DNA from: Roseomonas sp.
GTDB taxonomy: Bacteria; Pseudomonadota; Alphaproteobacteria; Acetobacterales; Acetobacteraceae
Assembly (NCBI GenBank): GCA_020249775.1
Contig: JADCFA010000002.1
Span: 1-64,000 of the forward strand
Direction of reading: 5' to 3'
DNA length: 64,000 bases
The translations under genes and the position numbers were made by a program. Position 1 is the stretch's first letter. Each line of letters starts with the position of its first letter. The notes under the pieces are model-generated. The model was given only the letters and a program-made list of their open reading frames with translations, had not been told where the DNA came from and searched no databases. Of the stretch, positions 34,965-44,050 are shown in pieces.

Positions 34965-37280
34965 TCAGGCCGCCTGCTTCGCCCGCATGGCGCGCCAGAC
35001 CGCTTCTGGCGTGATCGGCATATCAATATGCGCAACGCCAAGCGCATCACAGACCGCTGAGATAATGGCGGGCGGCGCGCCGCAAGCGCCGCCCTCACCC
35101 GCGCCCTTCACGCCAAGATCATTGGATGGGCAGGGCACCACATTCAGATCAAGGTTGAAGGAAGGCGCATCCCCCGCGCGCGGCATGCAGTAATCCTGGA
35201 AAGTCGCCGTCAGGAATTGGCCACTTTCCGGATCATATTGCGCATGTTCCAGCATGGCCTGACCAATGCCGGCCATGATGCCGCCATGGCATTGGCCATG
35301 CACCAGCATGGGATTGATCGGCACGCCGACATCATCCACCGCCGCGTAATTGGCGATGGAGACTTCGCCGGTGGTGGGATCAACCTCCACCTCCGCGACA
35401 TGGCAGCCATTGGGGAAATTGCATTCCGTATCGCGCGTATAGGTCAGTTGTTCGTCAAGCCCTGGGGTTTCACCCGGCGGCAGGCGCGCGGGATCATGCG
35501 CGGCGGCGATCACCGCGGGCCAGCTTGTGGCGATATCGGTCCCCGCGACGCTGAAACGGCCATTGAGGAATTCAATATCCGCCACACCCGCTTCCAATAA
35601 ATGCGCGGCGATACGTTTGGCTTTTTCAATGACCAGCGCGGCTGCGCGACTGGTGGCGACACCACCCATTTGCGAAGACCGCGACCCACCCGTGCCCGCG
35701 CCCTTCAGCACCACATCTGAATCTCCCTGGATCAGATCAATGGCGTCAAAAGGCAGGCCGAGTTTTTCAGAAAGGATTTGCGCAAAGGCCGTTTCATGCC
35801 CCTGGCCATGGCTGAAAGTGCCAACTGTGAGCTTCGCGCGGCCCTCAGGCGTCAACGCCACGCGCGCCCATTCAAAGGGCTGCCCACCAGACGCTTCAAT
35901 GAAATAGCCAAGCCCAATACCGCGCAGCTTGCCGTGCTTGGCGGCTTCCGCACGGCGCGCAGCAAAACCCTGCCAATCGGCCAAGTTCAGCGCCATATCC
36001 TGGGTTTCCGCAAAGCGCCCGGAATCGATCACATTGCCGGCGACATTGCGATAGGGGATTTGATCCGGGCGGATGTAGTTGCGTCGCCTGATCTCTTCCC
36101 GCCCAATGCCGAAGGCCGCCGCGCCTTGGTCGAATAATCTTTCAAGCACATAGGCGGTTTCCGGCCGGCCAGCACCGCGATAGGCATCGGTCGGCACTGT
36201 ATTGGTAAACACGCAGCGCACCTGCACATTCAGCGCCTGAAGATCATAGACCGTGCCATTGATGCGCCCACCCGCCATGGTGGGCACGCGCGGGCCGAAA
36301 TCCAGCAAATAGGCACCCATGGCGGCAAGGGTGCGAATACGCACGCCAATCGCCTTGGCGTTTGCATCAAAGGCCATTTCGGCATGCGTCACATGATCGC
36401 GCCCATGCGGGTCTGACAGGAAAGTCTCGGTCCGACCTGCGCGCCATTTCACCGGCCGGCCAAGCTTGCGCGCCGCCCAAAGCACCATGGCACTTTCGGG
36501 AAACAGCTTGCCGCGCAAGCCAAAGCCACCACCGACATCGGGCGAAATGACACGAATTTTCTCGAGCGGCACATTGAAGACAAGTTTTGCAAGATTATCG
36601 CGCACCTTGACCGCGCCCTGGGATGGCGAAACCAGCGTCCAGCGCTCCCCATCCCAATCGCCGAGAGCAACACGCGGTTCCATCGGATTGCCGACAATGC
36701 GGTTCTGTACCAGATCAACCGAGACGATGCGCGCAGCCTTGGTAAATGCCTCATCCGCTTCCGCGGCGCGCCCGCTATCCCAATGGACGCAAAGATTGCT
36801 GCCCTGGTCTTCCCAAATCACCGGCGCGTCAGCTTCAAGCGCCTTGCCGGTTTCCGTGATGCTCGGCAGGGTTTCATAGTCAATTTGGATCAGCTCAGCA
36901 GCATCCATGGCCTGATCACGGGTTTCCGCGACCACGAGTGCGACCGGGTCGCCCACATAGCGCACGCGTTCGGTTTGCAGGATATGGCGCGCGGGGGCGA
37001 AAAGCGGCTTTTCCTTGCCGGGGACTTCCACCTGCACCGGTAGCGCGCCAATGCCATCCGCAATCGCGTCATGCCCGGTCAGCACCGCCAACACGCCAGG
37101 GGCGGCGCGCGCTTCGCTGACATCCATGGAGATGATGCGCGCATGCGCGTGCGGCGAACGCAGCACCACCGCATGGGCCTGGCCAGGGCGGTTCATGTCA
37201 TCCGTATAGGTGCCGCGCCCTGTCAGCAGCCGCACATCTTCCTTACGCCGTACCGGTTGACCAATGCCAAACTTATCCAT
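34965..37280 (-). CDS. Xanthine dehydrogenase-family molybdopterin-binding subunit (form II CoxL-like)
   Basis: At 771 residues this is a full large subunit of the molybdenum hydroxylase family. It begins with IGQPVRRKEDVRLLTGRGTYTDD, carries the form II loop AYRGAGR (about residues 366-372) rather than the CO dehydrogenase loop AYRCSFR, and ends with the catalytic Glu motif VKGAGEGGACGAPPA. It should hydroxylate a heterocycle or aldehyde. The 2Fe-2S (small) and FAD (medium) subunits that normally accompany it are not encoded in this operon. It is the last gene of the liv-hyu unit, 3 bp after the isochorismatase-fold gene. Confidence 0.88.
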   Translation of the reverse strand: MDKFGIGQPVRRKEDVRLLTGRGTYTDDMNRPGQAHAVVLRSPHAHARIISMDVSEARAAPGVLAVLTGHDAIADGIGALPVQVEVPGKEKPLFAPARHILQTERVRYVGDPVALVVAETRDQAMDAAELIQIDYETLPSITETGKALEADAPVIWEDQGSNLCVHWDSGRAAEADEAFTKAARIVSVDLVQNRIVGNPMEPRVALGDWDGERWTLVSPSQGAVKVRDNLAKLVFNVPLEKIRVISPDVGGGFGLRGKLFPESAMVLWAARKLGRPVKWRAGRTETFLSDPHGRDHVTHAEMAFDANAKAIGVRIRTLAAMGAYLLDFGPRVPTMAGGRINGTVYDLQALNVQVRCVFTNTVPTDAYRGAGRPETAYVLERLFDQGAAAFGIGREEIRRRNYIRPDQIPYRNVAGNVIDSGRFAETQDMALNLADWQGFAARRAEAAKHGKLRGIGLGYFIEASGGQPFEWARVALTPEGRAKLTVGTFSHGQGHETAFAQILSEKLGLPFDAIDLIQGDSDVVLKGAGTGGSRSSQMGGVATSRAAALVIEKAKRIAAHLLEAGVADIEFLNGRFSVAGTDIATSWPAVIAAAHDPARLPPGETPGLDEQLTYTRDTECNFPNGCHVAEVEVDPTTGEVSIANYAAVDDVGVPINPMLVHGQCHGGIMAGIGQAMLEHAQYDPESGQFLTATFQDYCMPRAGDAPSFNLDLNVVPCPSNDLGVKGAGEGGACGAPPAIISAVCDALGVAHIDMPITPEAVWRAMRAKQAA

Positions 37281-37283
37281 GAC

Positions 37284-37898
37284 CTATATCCCCGTTATTT
37301 CCTGCAAAGCCTGCGCGATGGTGGTGATGCGTGCGACCGGACGCAGCCCTTCAATCGCTGCCTGATGCACCGCGGAGGAAAACGCCGCGCAGCCATCTTC
37401 CAATACCGTGACTTCAAATTCACGCACATGCGCACCACGCACGGTGGAAGCCACCCCACCATTGGTGACGATGCCCGCGACAAGCAGCTTGCGAATGCCA
37501 GCCTTGCGCAACGCCCATTCCAGGCGCGAATTCCAGAAAGCGTCATAGCCGATCTTCTCGACCATTAGGTCGGATGGCGCCAATTCATCCACCAAAGCCT
37601 GGCCCCAGGATGCCGGCGCGAAATCCCCCTTGCGCAAAAAGGGCCGCATTTGCTTGAGGTGTTCGGCGATAAAGGGCTCCCCGCCCTTGCCCGGCACCAA
37701 GGTGAAATGGGTAGAAGCAATCCAGCCGCTTTTTGCGCGCATGGCCTGACACAGCGGCGCAAGCCGTGCAGGCAGTGCTGCGATGGTCGCGTCACCTTGT
37801 CCGCCGCGCGCATAAGCGCCCTTGGGATGAATAAAATCATTCTGCAAATCACACAGCAGCAAAGCGGTTTCGCTGATGGGAATGGCGCCTGCCATCAT
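37284..37898 (-). CDS. Isochorismatase-fold hydrolase lacking the nucleophilic Cys
   Basis: The 204-residue protein has the family Asp in LLLCDLQNDFIHP (Asp17) and Lys in VEKIGYDAFWNSRLE (Lys115). Where cysteine hydrolases such as N-carbamoylsarcosine amidase read T-N-V-C-V, this protein reads VTNGGVAST, so Gly148 replaces the Cys; the codon is GGG. True isochorismatases such as EntB and PhzD also have Gly here, so vinyl-ether hydrolysis or a non-hydrolytic role is possible. The start at 37898 overlaps the hyuA stop (TGATG); GTG 37901 and ATG 37895 are alternatives. It lies in an operon with hydantoinase subunits. Confidence 0.83.
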   Translation of the reverse strand: MMAGAIPISETALLLCDLQNDFIHPKGAYARGGQGDATIAALPARLAPLCQAMRAKSGWIASTHFTLVPGKGGEPFIAEHLKQMRPFLRKGDFAPASWGQALVDELAPSDLMVEKIGYDAFWNSRLEWALRKAGIRKLLVAGIVTNGGVASTVRGAHVREFEVTVLEDGCAAFSSAVHQAAIEGLRPVARITTIAQALQEITGI

Positions 37899-39949
37899 CA
37901 CGCCCTTTCGATAATCAAATTACCAAAGCGATCCACCCGCGCCACCAGGCCAGGGTCCACCACCACGGTTGCATCGGGTTGTTCCAGAATGGCGGGGCCG
38001 GGGATTTTTATACCCACCGGCAAATCAAGCCGCGCGTAAATACGAGCCTCATGCCACGCGCCAGCGAACCAAACCTGCCGCGCGCCGCGCACTGCTTTTT
38101 CAAGGCTTGCGTCAGACCCTGGCGCGAGTGCCGCCAGATCAAATGCCGGGCGCCGGCCAATCGCAGCACTGCGGAGCGACACAATCTTCACCGGCAATCC
38201 CGGCAGCAAGCGACTGAAGGCGCGTTGATAGGCGGCTTCAAAAGCCTGGCGCACAATCCCCTGCGTCACACCGGTGCTATTGCCTGCCACGGTCACGGGC
38301 AAAGGTACCGCGACGGTATGCGTCTGACCCGCGTAATGCATATCAAGCTTGAAGAGCGTTTCAATCCCCTCCACCGGCAGGCCCGCATCGCGCACCACCG
38401 CGACCGCGGCACTTGCTTCGCGCACCAGATGCGCATCCAGCGCGGCGGGATCGAGGCTATCCAAATCCAGATTGAGGGTGCGCACCTGATCATGCCGCAC
38501 ATCGGCGATGATGCAGCCAAGCGCCGAGGTAACCCCCGGAAAGCGCGGCACCAAAGCGGCCTTCAACCCAACCTCGGTCAGCAAGGCACCAACATGCAGC
38601 GCGCCACCGCCGCCGAAGGGGAGTGCGACAAAGCGCGCCGGATCAAGCCCGCGTTCGATGGAAACAAGCCTGATGGCGCCGGCCATTTTCGCATTCGCCA
38701 CACGCAGAATGGCTTCTGCCGCCGCCATGGCATCCAAGCCCAAAGGCGTACCGACATGCTGTTCAATCGCAGCCTTGGCCGCCGCAACATCAAGGCTGGC
38801 GAGTGCACCGCCAATCGGCCGCGCGGCATTGATGCGACCCAGCACCAAATTCGCATCCGTCAATGTGGGGCGATCATTGCCCTGGCCGTAACAGACCGGG
38901 CCGGGGCGACTGCCCGCGCTTTCCGGCCCCACTTGCAGCAAGCCGCCGCGATCCACCGCCGCGATGGAACCGCCGCCCGCGCCAATGGTCGTGATTTCAA
39001 TCATCGGGGAGCGGATCACCAGGCCGAAATCAATCGTCGCCTGGGCGGCCAGGGCCATTTGCCCATCGGCAATCAAAGACACATCGAATGAAGTGCCACC
39101 CAGATCGCAGGTGATCACATGGCTGAAGCCGGCGGCCTTGGCGATGGCACCCGCCGCAATCACCCCCGCTGCCGGGCCAGACAGCGCCGTGCGTGCTGGG
39201 AAGCGCCGCGCCGTTGCGGTGGACATGATGCCGCCATTGGATTGCACAATATGAAACCGCCCGCCGAAACCTTCTTCAGCGAGCGCGCCTTCCAGCTTGC
39301 CGAGATAACCCGCGACCAAAGGCTGCAAATAGGCATTGAGCGCCGTGGTCGAAGCCCGCTCAAACTCCCGAATTTCCGGCAGGATTTCTGAGGAAACCGA
39401 AACATGCGGATTGGGCCAAAGGCGCCGCACCGCTGCCGCCGCCGCCTGTTCATTGGCAGGATTGGCATAGGCATTGATGAAAATAATCGCACAGGATTCG
39501 GCGCCAGCGGCCAGCAATTGCCGCGCGGCTGCCTCCACCGCCGCGATATCAACCGGCCTATGGATGCTGCCATCAGCCAGGCAACGTTCCGGCACTTCCA
39601 GGCGCAAATCCCGCTCAGCAATCGGCTCAAAATCGCCCCAAAGCCCCCAGGTCTGGCGGCGATCTCGGCGACGCATTTCCAAGACATCGCGAAAGCCAGC
39701 GGTGGTGATCACGCCAAGCTTCGCACCCTTTCGTTCCAGCAGCGCATTGGTGCCAACCGTCGTGCCATGCACCACCGCCGCCATGCCAGAAGCACCGCCA
39801 AGCGCGCGAAGGCCCGCGAGAAACCCGGAAGCCTCATCACCGCGCTGGCTTGGCACTTTCGCGGTCTGAAAGCGCCCCGTCGCGGGATCGAATAGAAACA
39901 AATCGGTGAAGGTGCCACCAACATCAACGCCGACAATCGCACCATTCAT
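37898..39949 (-). CDS. hyuA: Hydantoinase/oxoprolinase family protein, subunit A
   Basis: The 683-residue protein begins with the sugar-kinase-like phosphate motif GVDVGGTFTDLFLFD and contains TTVGTNALLERKGAKLGVITTAGF and ITCDLGGTSFDVSLI, as in N-methylhydantoinase A, the acetone carboxylase beta-type subunit and 5-oxoprolinase. With HyuB it uses ATP to open a cyclic amide. The ATG at 39949 (MNGAIVGV) overlaps the hyuB stop; the ORF-track start lies inside hyuB. Substrate is unknown. Confidence 0.9.
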   Translation of the reverse strand: MNGAIVGVDVGGTFTDLFLFDPATGRFQTAKVPSQRGDEASGFLAGLRALGGASGMAAVVHGTTVGTNALLERKGAKLGVITTAGFRDVLEMRRRDRRQTWGLWGDFEPIAERDLRLEVPERCLADGSIHRPVDIAAVEAAARQLLAAGAESCAIIFINAYANPANEQAAAAAVRRLWPNPHVSVSSEILPEIREFERASTTALNAYLQPLVAGYLGKLEGALAEEGFGGRFHIVQSNGGIMSTATARRFPARTALSGPAAGVIAAGAIAKAAGFSHVITCDLGGTSFDVSLIADGQMALAAQATIDFGLVIRSPMIEITTIGAGGGSIAAVDRGGLLQVGPESAGSRPGPVCYGQGNDRPTLTDANLVLGRINAARPIGGALASLDVAAAKAAIEQHVGTPLGLDAMAAAEAILRVANAKMAGAIRLVSIERGLDPARFVALPFGGGGALHVGALLTEVGLKAALVPRFPGVTSALGCIIADVRHDQVRTLNLDLDSLDPAALDAHLVREASAAVAVVRDAGLPVEGIETLFKLDMHYAGQTHTVAVPLPVTVAGNSTGVTQGIVRQAFEAAYQRAFSRLLPGLPVKIVSLRSAAIGRRPAFDLAALAPGSDASLEKAVRGARQVWFAGAWHEARIYARLDLPVGIKIPGPAILEQPDATVVVDPGLVARVDRFGNLIIERA

Positions 39950-41637
39950 GATGCGCGCTTTCCGTAATCGCGCAGCGCCGCTTCGGCGCTGACATAGCCC
40001 AATCGGACGTCGCGCGCGATGGCTTCCATTGGCCGCGCGGCCGGATCGCCCCAACCGCCACCGCCTGGGCTTTCCAGCCGCACACGTTCACCTGGGCCGA
40101 TGGAAACACCAACAATCTTGCTTGCCATCGGTGGCGTTTCGCCCTCTGCTCCCCAGGTGAAGCGATTAAGCGCGCCATCAGCGCCGCCCGCCACACCAAA
40201 AGGCGCGAAACGCCCACGTTCACCCAGCAAGGCAACTTCCGTGCGGCCCGGCGCCAGTGCCTCAATCTCATAAATCGCACCAACACCGCCGCGATGTTCG
40301 CCAGCACCACCACTATCGGGGCGGAGCGCCCATTGCGTGAACATCACCGGATAGGCGGCCTCCAGAATCTCCACGGGTGGGATTGTTGCGGTTGAAATCG
40401 GGTTATTCGCGTGATGCAAACCATCAGAGGCAGGATTGCCGCCAAGCCCACCACCGAAGAAAGAGAACATCACCCAGCGCGTGCCATTTTCCCACTGGCC
40501 AGACAGCGCCAGCGCATTGATGGTGCCGAAAGGCGCGGCAGTCGCGGTGGCGGGGCGCGCCTTGCCCAGCGCACCGAAAATCACGCCAATCAGGCGCAGG
40601 ATGGTCTCCGTATAGCCCGCGACAGGGCGCGGTGCCTCCGCGCCCAATAGTGTCGTCGGCGGTGCAATCACTTCCACGGGGCGCAGCACGCCCGCATTGG
40701 CCGGTACATCCGGGAAAGCGTGCTTGAGCGCAACATAACAGGCCGCCACCGTGGTCGCGACCGAGATATTGAGCGGCCCCGCACAAGGCGGTGAGGAGCG
40801 CGACATATCCAGGATCAGCCGATCACCTTCAACCGTCAAATCAAGCGCAATGCGCAGCGCCTCATCCTTCACGCCGTCATTATCCAGGAAATCATCAAAG
40901 CTGTAGCGGCCGTCGGGCAGCGCCGCGATTTCTGCGCGCATCAGCGCTTCCGCGCGATCCGCCAATTGCGCGAAGGCGGCGGCGATGCGTGCATCGCCAT
41001 AATCACCCAGCAATTCAAGCAATCGCTTTTCACCGAGATCAAGCGCATTCAACTGCCCATTCAAATCGCCCCAATTGGATTGCGGTACGCGCGAATTGGC
41101 CGCCAGAATATCCAGAATATCCTGCTGCATCTGCCCGGCGCGGATCAGTTTTACCGGCGGGAAACGCACGCCTTCCTGATGGCTTTCGGTTGCGCGCGGA
41201 TTGTAATTGCCAGGCACATTGCCACCGATATCCAGCCAATGGCCAACACTCGCCACCCAGCAGAACAGCTTGCCCGCGCGGAAAATCGGCCGCACCAGGC
41301 GGAAATCATTCAAATGCGTCCCGCCATCATAGGGATCATTGAACAGGAAAGTATCGCCTTCCTGCAAGCCGCCTTCCGCCGCCACCTTGCGAATGACGGA
41401 ACGCACGGCGAAGGACATGGCACCGACAAAAATCGGCAGGCCCTTGGTGCCTTGCACCAAAGTATCGCCGGTGATCGCATCATAAACACCATGGCAGGCA
41501 TCGCGCGCTTCGGCGATGATCGGGTTGAAGGCGCTGCGATAAAGTGTCGCATCCATCTCATCGGCGATTTGTTCAAGCCTGCCCTTCAATACGGCCAGGG
41601 TCACGGCATCAAGGCGCGTCGTTACGGCTTTGTTCAT
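39946..41637 (-). CDS. hyuB: Hydantoinase B/oxoprolinase family protein
   Basis: The 563-residue protein matches HyuB: VTLAVLKGRLEQIADEMDATLYRSAFNPII at the start, TFLFNDPYDGGTHLNDFRLVRPIF, and SGGAGEHRGGVGAIYEIEAL towards the end. It forms an ATP-dependent amidohydrolase with HyuA. I used the ATG at 41637 (MNKAVTTR), which begins 1 bp after the end of livF. This places the catabolic genes directly behind the transporter genes in one operon. Confidence 0.9.
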   Translation of the reverse strand: MNKAVTTRLDAVTLAVLKGRLEQIADEMDATLYRSAFNPIIAEARDACHGVYDAITGDTLVQGTKGLPIFVGAMSFAVRSVIRKVAAEGGLQEGDTFLFNDPYDGGTHLNDFRLVRPIFRAGKLFCWVASVGHWLDIGGNVPGNYNPRATESHQEGVRFPPVKLIRAGQMQQDILDILAANSRVPQSNWGDLNGQLNALDLGEKRLLELLGDYGDARIAAAFAQLADRAEALMRAEIAALPDGRYSFDDFLDNDGVKDEALRIALDLTVEGDRLILDMSRSSPPCAGPLNISVATTVAACYVALKHAFPDVPANAGVLRPVEVIAPPTTLLGAEAPRPVAGYTETILRLIGVIFGALGKARPATATAAPFGTINALALSGQWENGTRWVMFSFFGGGLGGNPASDGLHHANNPISTATIPPVEILEAAYPVMFTQWALRPDSGGAGEHRGGVGAIYEIEALAPGRTEVALLGERGRFAPFGVAGGADGALNRFTWGAEGETPPMASKIVGVSIGPGERVRLESPGGGGWGDPAARPMEAIARDVRLGYVSAEAALRDYGKRAS

Positions 41638-41638
41638 T

Positions 41639-42340
41639 TCACAACCCAAGATAGCTGCGGCGCAATTCGGGGTCAGCGGCAATGTCGCGCGCCGCGCCGC
41701 TTAAGTTGATCACGCCATTTTCCAAGACATGCGCCTGATCCGCCACTTCAAGGCTTTGCGCGACATTCTGTTCCACCAGCATGATGGTGAGCCCATCCGC
41801 ATGCAGGCGCCGGATCAGCGTAAACATTTCCTCCACCAGCAAAGGCGAAAGGCCGAGCGATGGTTCATCCAGTATCAGCAGCTTTGGTTCCGCCATCAGC
41901 CCGCGCCCGATGGCGAGCATTTGCTGTTCCCCACCTGAAAGTGTGCCGGCGGCCTGGCGGGTGCGTTCCTTCAGGCGTGGGAAAATGCCAAAGACGCGTT
42001 CCAGATTGCGCGCGCGATTAGCCCGCGCGCGGCGATAGGAACCAAGTTCCAGCACTTCGCGCACATTCAAATTCGGGAAAATCTTGCGCCCTTCCGGCAC
42101 ATGGATAAGGCCAAGCGCCACGATTTCCGGCGACGAAAGCGCGGCCAGGCTCTGCCCCGCGAAGCGGATTTCCCCACCGCGCGGGCGCACCACGCCGCTG
42201 ATGGTCATGTTCAAAGTCGTCTTGCCCGCACCATTGGCGCCGAGCACCGCGACCAAAGCGCCTTCCGGCACACTCAGATCAATGCCACGCAGGATCAGTG
42301 TTTCGCCATAGCCCGCTTCAAGCGCTTTGATTTCAAGCAT
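41639..42340 (-). CDS. livF: Branched-chain amino acid-type ABC transporter ATP-binding protein (LivF)
   Basis: The 233-residue ATPase has Walker A GANGAGKTT, the ABC signature LSGGEQQML, Walker B LLILDEPSLGLSPLL and the switch His region (LVEQNV). The short LivF-type ending fits. It overlaps livG by 8 bp. The Liv label gives the family only; the cargo is probably the cyclic amide processed by HyuAB. Confidence 0.9.
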   Translation of the reverse strand: MLEIKALEAGYGETLILRGIDLSVPEGALVAVLGANGAGKTTLNMTISGVVRPRGGEIRFAGQSLAALSSPEIVALGLIHVPEGRKIFPNLNVREVLELGSYRRARANRARNLERVFGIFPRLKERTRQAAGTLSGGEQQMLAIGRGLMAEPKLLILDEPSLGLSPLLVEEMFTLIRRLHADGLTIMLVEQNVAQSLEVADQAHVLENGVINLSGAARDIAADPELRRSYLGL

Positions 42341-43094
42341 GGCCGGCCAACCTTTGCGCGGCGCCATGGCCCAAATAGGCCTCAATCACGGCGGGATTGC
42401 CCACCACCTCCGCCGCCTCACCCGAGGCGATGATCCGCCCGCCCGCCAACACATGCACATATTCGCAAAGGCTCATCACCGCCTGCATGACATGTTCGAT
42501 CATGAGGATAGTGACGCCACCCGCGCGAATATCCTGCAGCACCGGCAGAAAATCGCGCAGTTCGGATGGGTTCAGCCCGGCCAAGACTTCGTCCAACAAC
42601 AGAATGTGCGGGCGCGTGGCCAATGCGCGCGCAACTTCCAGGCGCTTGCGTCCCGCCACCGTCAGCGCTGCCGCGGGTTTGTCGAGCTGCGGGCCAAGGC
42701 CAAGGCGCTGCCCAACTTCTTCCGCCAATTCCAGCGCATCGCGGCGCTTGGGCAGGCGCAGAAAGGCACCAACAGCGATATTCTCGCGCACGGAAAGCCC
42801 GGCGAAGGGCTGCACAATCTGGAAGGTGCGCGCCAAGCCAAGCTGCGCCAAATCATGTGGCTTACGCCCGGTTATTTCCTCACCATCCAATAACACAAGC
42901 CCAGCGCTTGGCTGCTCGAAGCCGGCGATCATCGCGAATAGAGTTGTCTTGCCCGCGCCATTCGGGCCGATCAGCCCGGTGATGGAACCTTCCCGTACAT
43001 CGAAGGTTGCTTCAGATACCGCCGTCAGCCCGCCGAAGCGCTTGGTGAGATCACGCACCGCAAGGAAAGCGGGGTCCCTCCCCTGCCCTGTCAT
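42333..43094 (-). CDS. livG: Branched-chain amino acid-type ABC transporter ATP-binding protein (LivG)
   Basis: The 253-residue ATPase has Walker A GPNGAGKTT, a LivG-type GLARTFQIVQPFAGLSV insertion, and Walker B ILLLDEVLAGLNPSE. The signature region reads LTVAGRKRLEVA instead of a canonical LSGGQ, a variation seen in some LivG proteins. Start at ATG 43094, which overlaps the livM stop as ATGA, rather than the ORF-track GTG or ATG upstream. Confidence 0.9.
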   Translation of the reverse strand: MTGQGRDPAFLAVRDLTKRFGGLTAVSEATFDVREGSITGLIGPNGAGKTTLFAMIAGFEQPSAGLVLLDGEEITGRKPHDLAQLGLARTFQIVQPFAGLSVRENIAVGAFLRLPKRRDALELAEEVGQRLGLGPQLDKPAAALTVAGRKRLEVARALATRPHILLLDEVLAGLNPSELRDFLPVLQDIRAGGVTILMIEHVMQAVMSLCEYVHVLAGGRIIASGEAAEVVGNPAVIEAYLGHGAAQRLAGHA

Positions 43095-44050
43095 GGCGCC
43101 CCCCTGCCGCGCCAACGCGCAGCGAGCAGGCCCGGAATGCGATGCAAGGGAAAGCGCACCACCAGGATCAGCAGCACACCGAAAATGATCAGATCAACGC
43201 CAGGGATTTTGCCGATCAGCATTTTGGTGCCTTCGCTGAGGCCCTGCAGGATCAGCGCGCCAATCAGCGGGCCAAAGACCGTACCCGCGCCGCCGATGAT
43301 AGGCGCCAGCAGCGCTTCCACCGAAATCCAGGTACCAAAAGCAATATTGCTGTCAATATAGAGGAAATACTGCGCATAAAGCGCCCCCGCCGCGCCCGTC
43401 AGCGCAGCCGATAGGCTGATGGCGCGGAGCTTCACCGCCAGAATATCCACGCCAAGCGCAGCAGCGGCGGCTTCATTTTCGCGCACCGCCACAAGCTGCG
43501 CGCCGATCCGGCTTTTCTCCAAAGCGAGCGTGATCAGCATGGCAAGCGCGAGCAACACCGCGCCCAGAATCAGAAAGCTAGAGCGATTGGCAAATTGCAG
43601 ATTGCCCGCGCCGAGATTGAGGCTGATCAGCAAGCCCGCCGCACCACCCGTGATCTCGGTTGCATTGGCAAGGATGCGCAGCACCTCGGCAAAGGCCAAC
43701 GTCACCAGCGCGAAATAGGAACCGCGCAACCCAGCGCGAAACACCATGGCACCGATCGCATAGCCCAGCAGCGCGGCGGCAGCGATGCCGAAGGCCGCCG
43801 CCGGATAGGCATTCACGCCAAAGCGTTGTTGCAGAATGGCGCTGACATAAGCGCCCATGCCGAAAAACGCCGCATGGCCAAAGGAATATTGCCCCCCATA
43901 ACCGCCGAGCAGATTCCAGCCTTGTGCAGCAATGGCCAGGATCAGTGTAAAGACCAGGAAGTTCAGCACCACATTGCTGGTGACGAACAAGGAAACCAGC
44001 ACGGCGGCCACCAGAAAGCCCAGAATGGGCAGGGTTTCGCGGGCAGTCAT
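43091..44050 (-). CDS. livM: Branched-chain amino acid-type ABC transporter permease (LivM)
   Basis: The 319-residue protein is strongly hydrophobic, with about 9-10 membrane segments, and carries the LivM motif GGYGGQYSFGHAAFFGMGAYV and the cytoplasmic loop ENEAAAAALGVDILAVKLRA that contacts the ATPases. It overlaps its neighbours livG and livH by 4 bp each. Confidence 0.91.
   Translation of the reverse strand: MTARETLPILGFLVAAVLVSLFVTSNVVLNFLVFTLILAIAAQGWNLLGGYGGQYSFGHAAFFGMGAYVSAILQQRFGVNAYPAAAFGIAAAALLGYAIGAMVFRAGLRGSYFALVTLAFAEVLRILANATEITGGAAGLLISLNLGAGNLQFANRSSFLILGAVLLALAMLITLALEKSRIGAQLVAVRENEAAAAALGVDILAVKLRAISLSAALTGAAGALYAQYFLYIDSNIAFGTWISVEALLAPIIGGAGTVFGPLIGALILQGLSEGTKMLIGKIPGVDLIIFGVLLILVVRFPLHRIPGLLAARWRGRGAP

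Noticed and set aside
34965-37280. Carbon monoxide dehydrogenase CoxL
   Set aside because: The active-site loop is AYRGAGR (form II), not AYRCSFR, and the CoxS/CoxM genes are absent.
37284-37898. N-carbamoylsarcosine amidase assignment from hyuAB context (creatinine pathway)
   Set aside because: The nucleophilic Cys expected for that enzyme is Gly in this protein, so the specific assignment is not supported.
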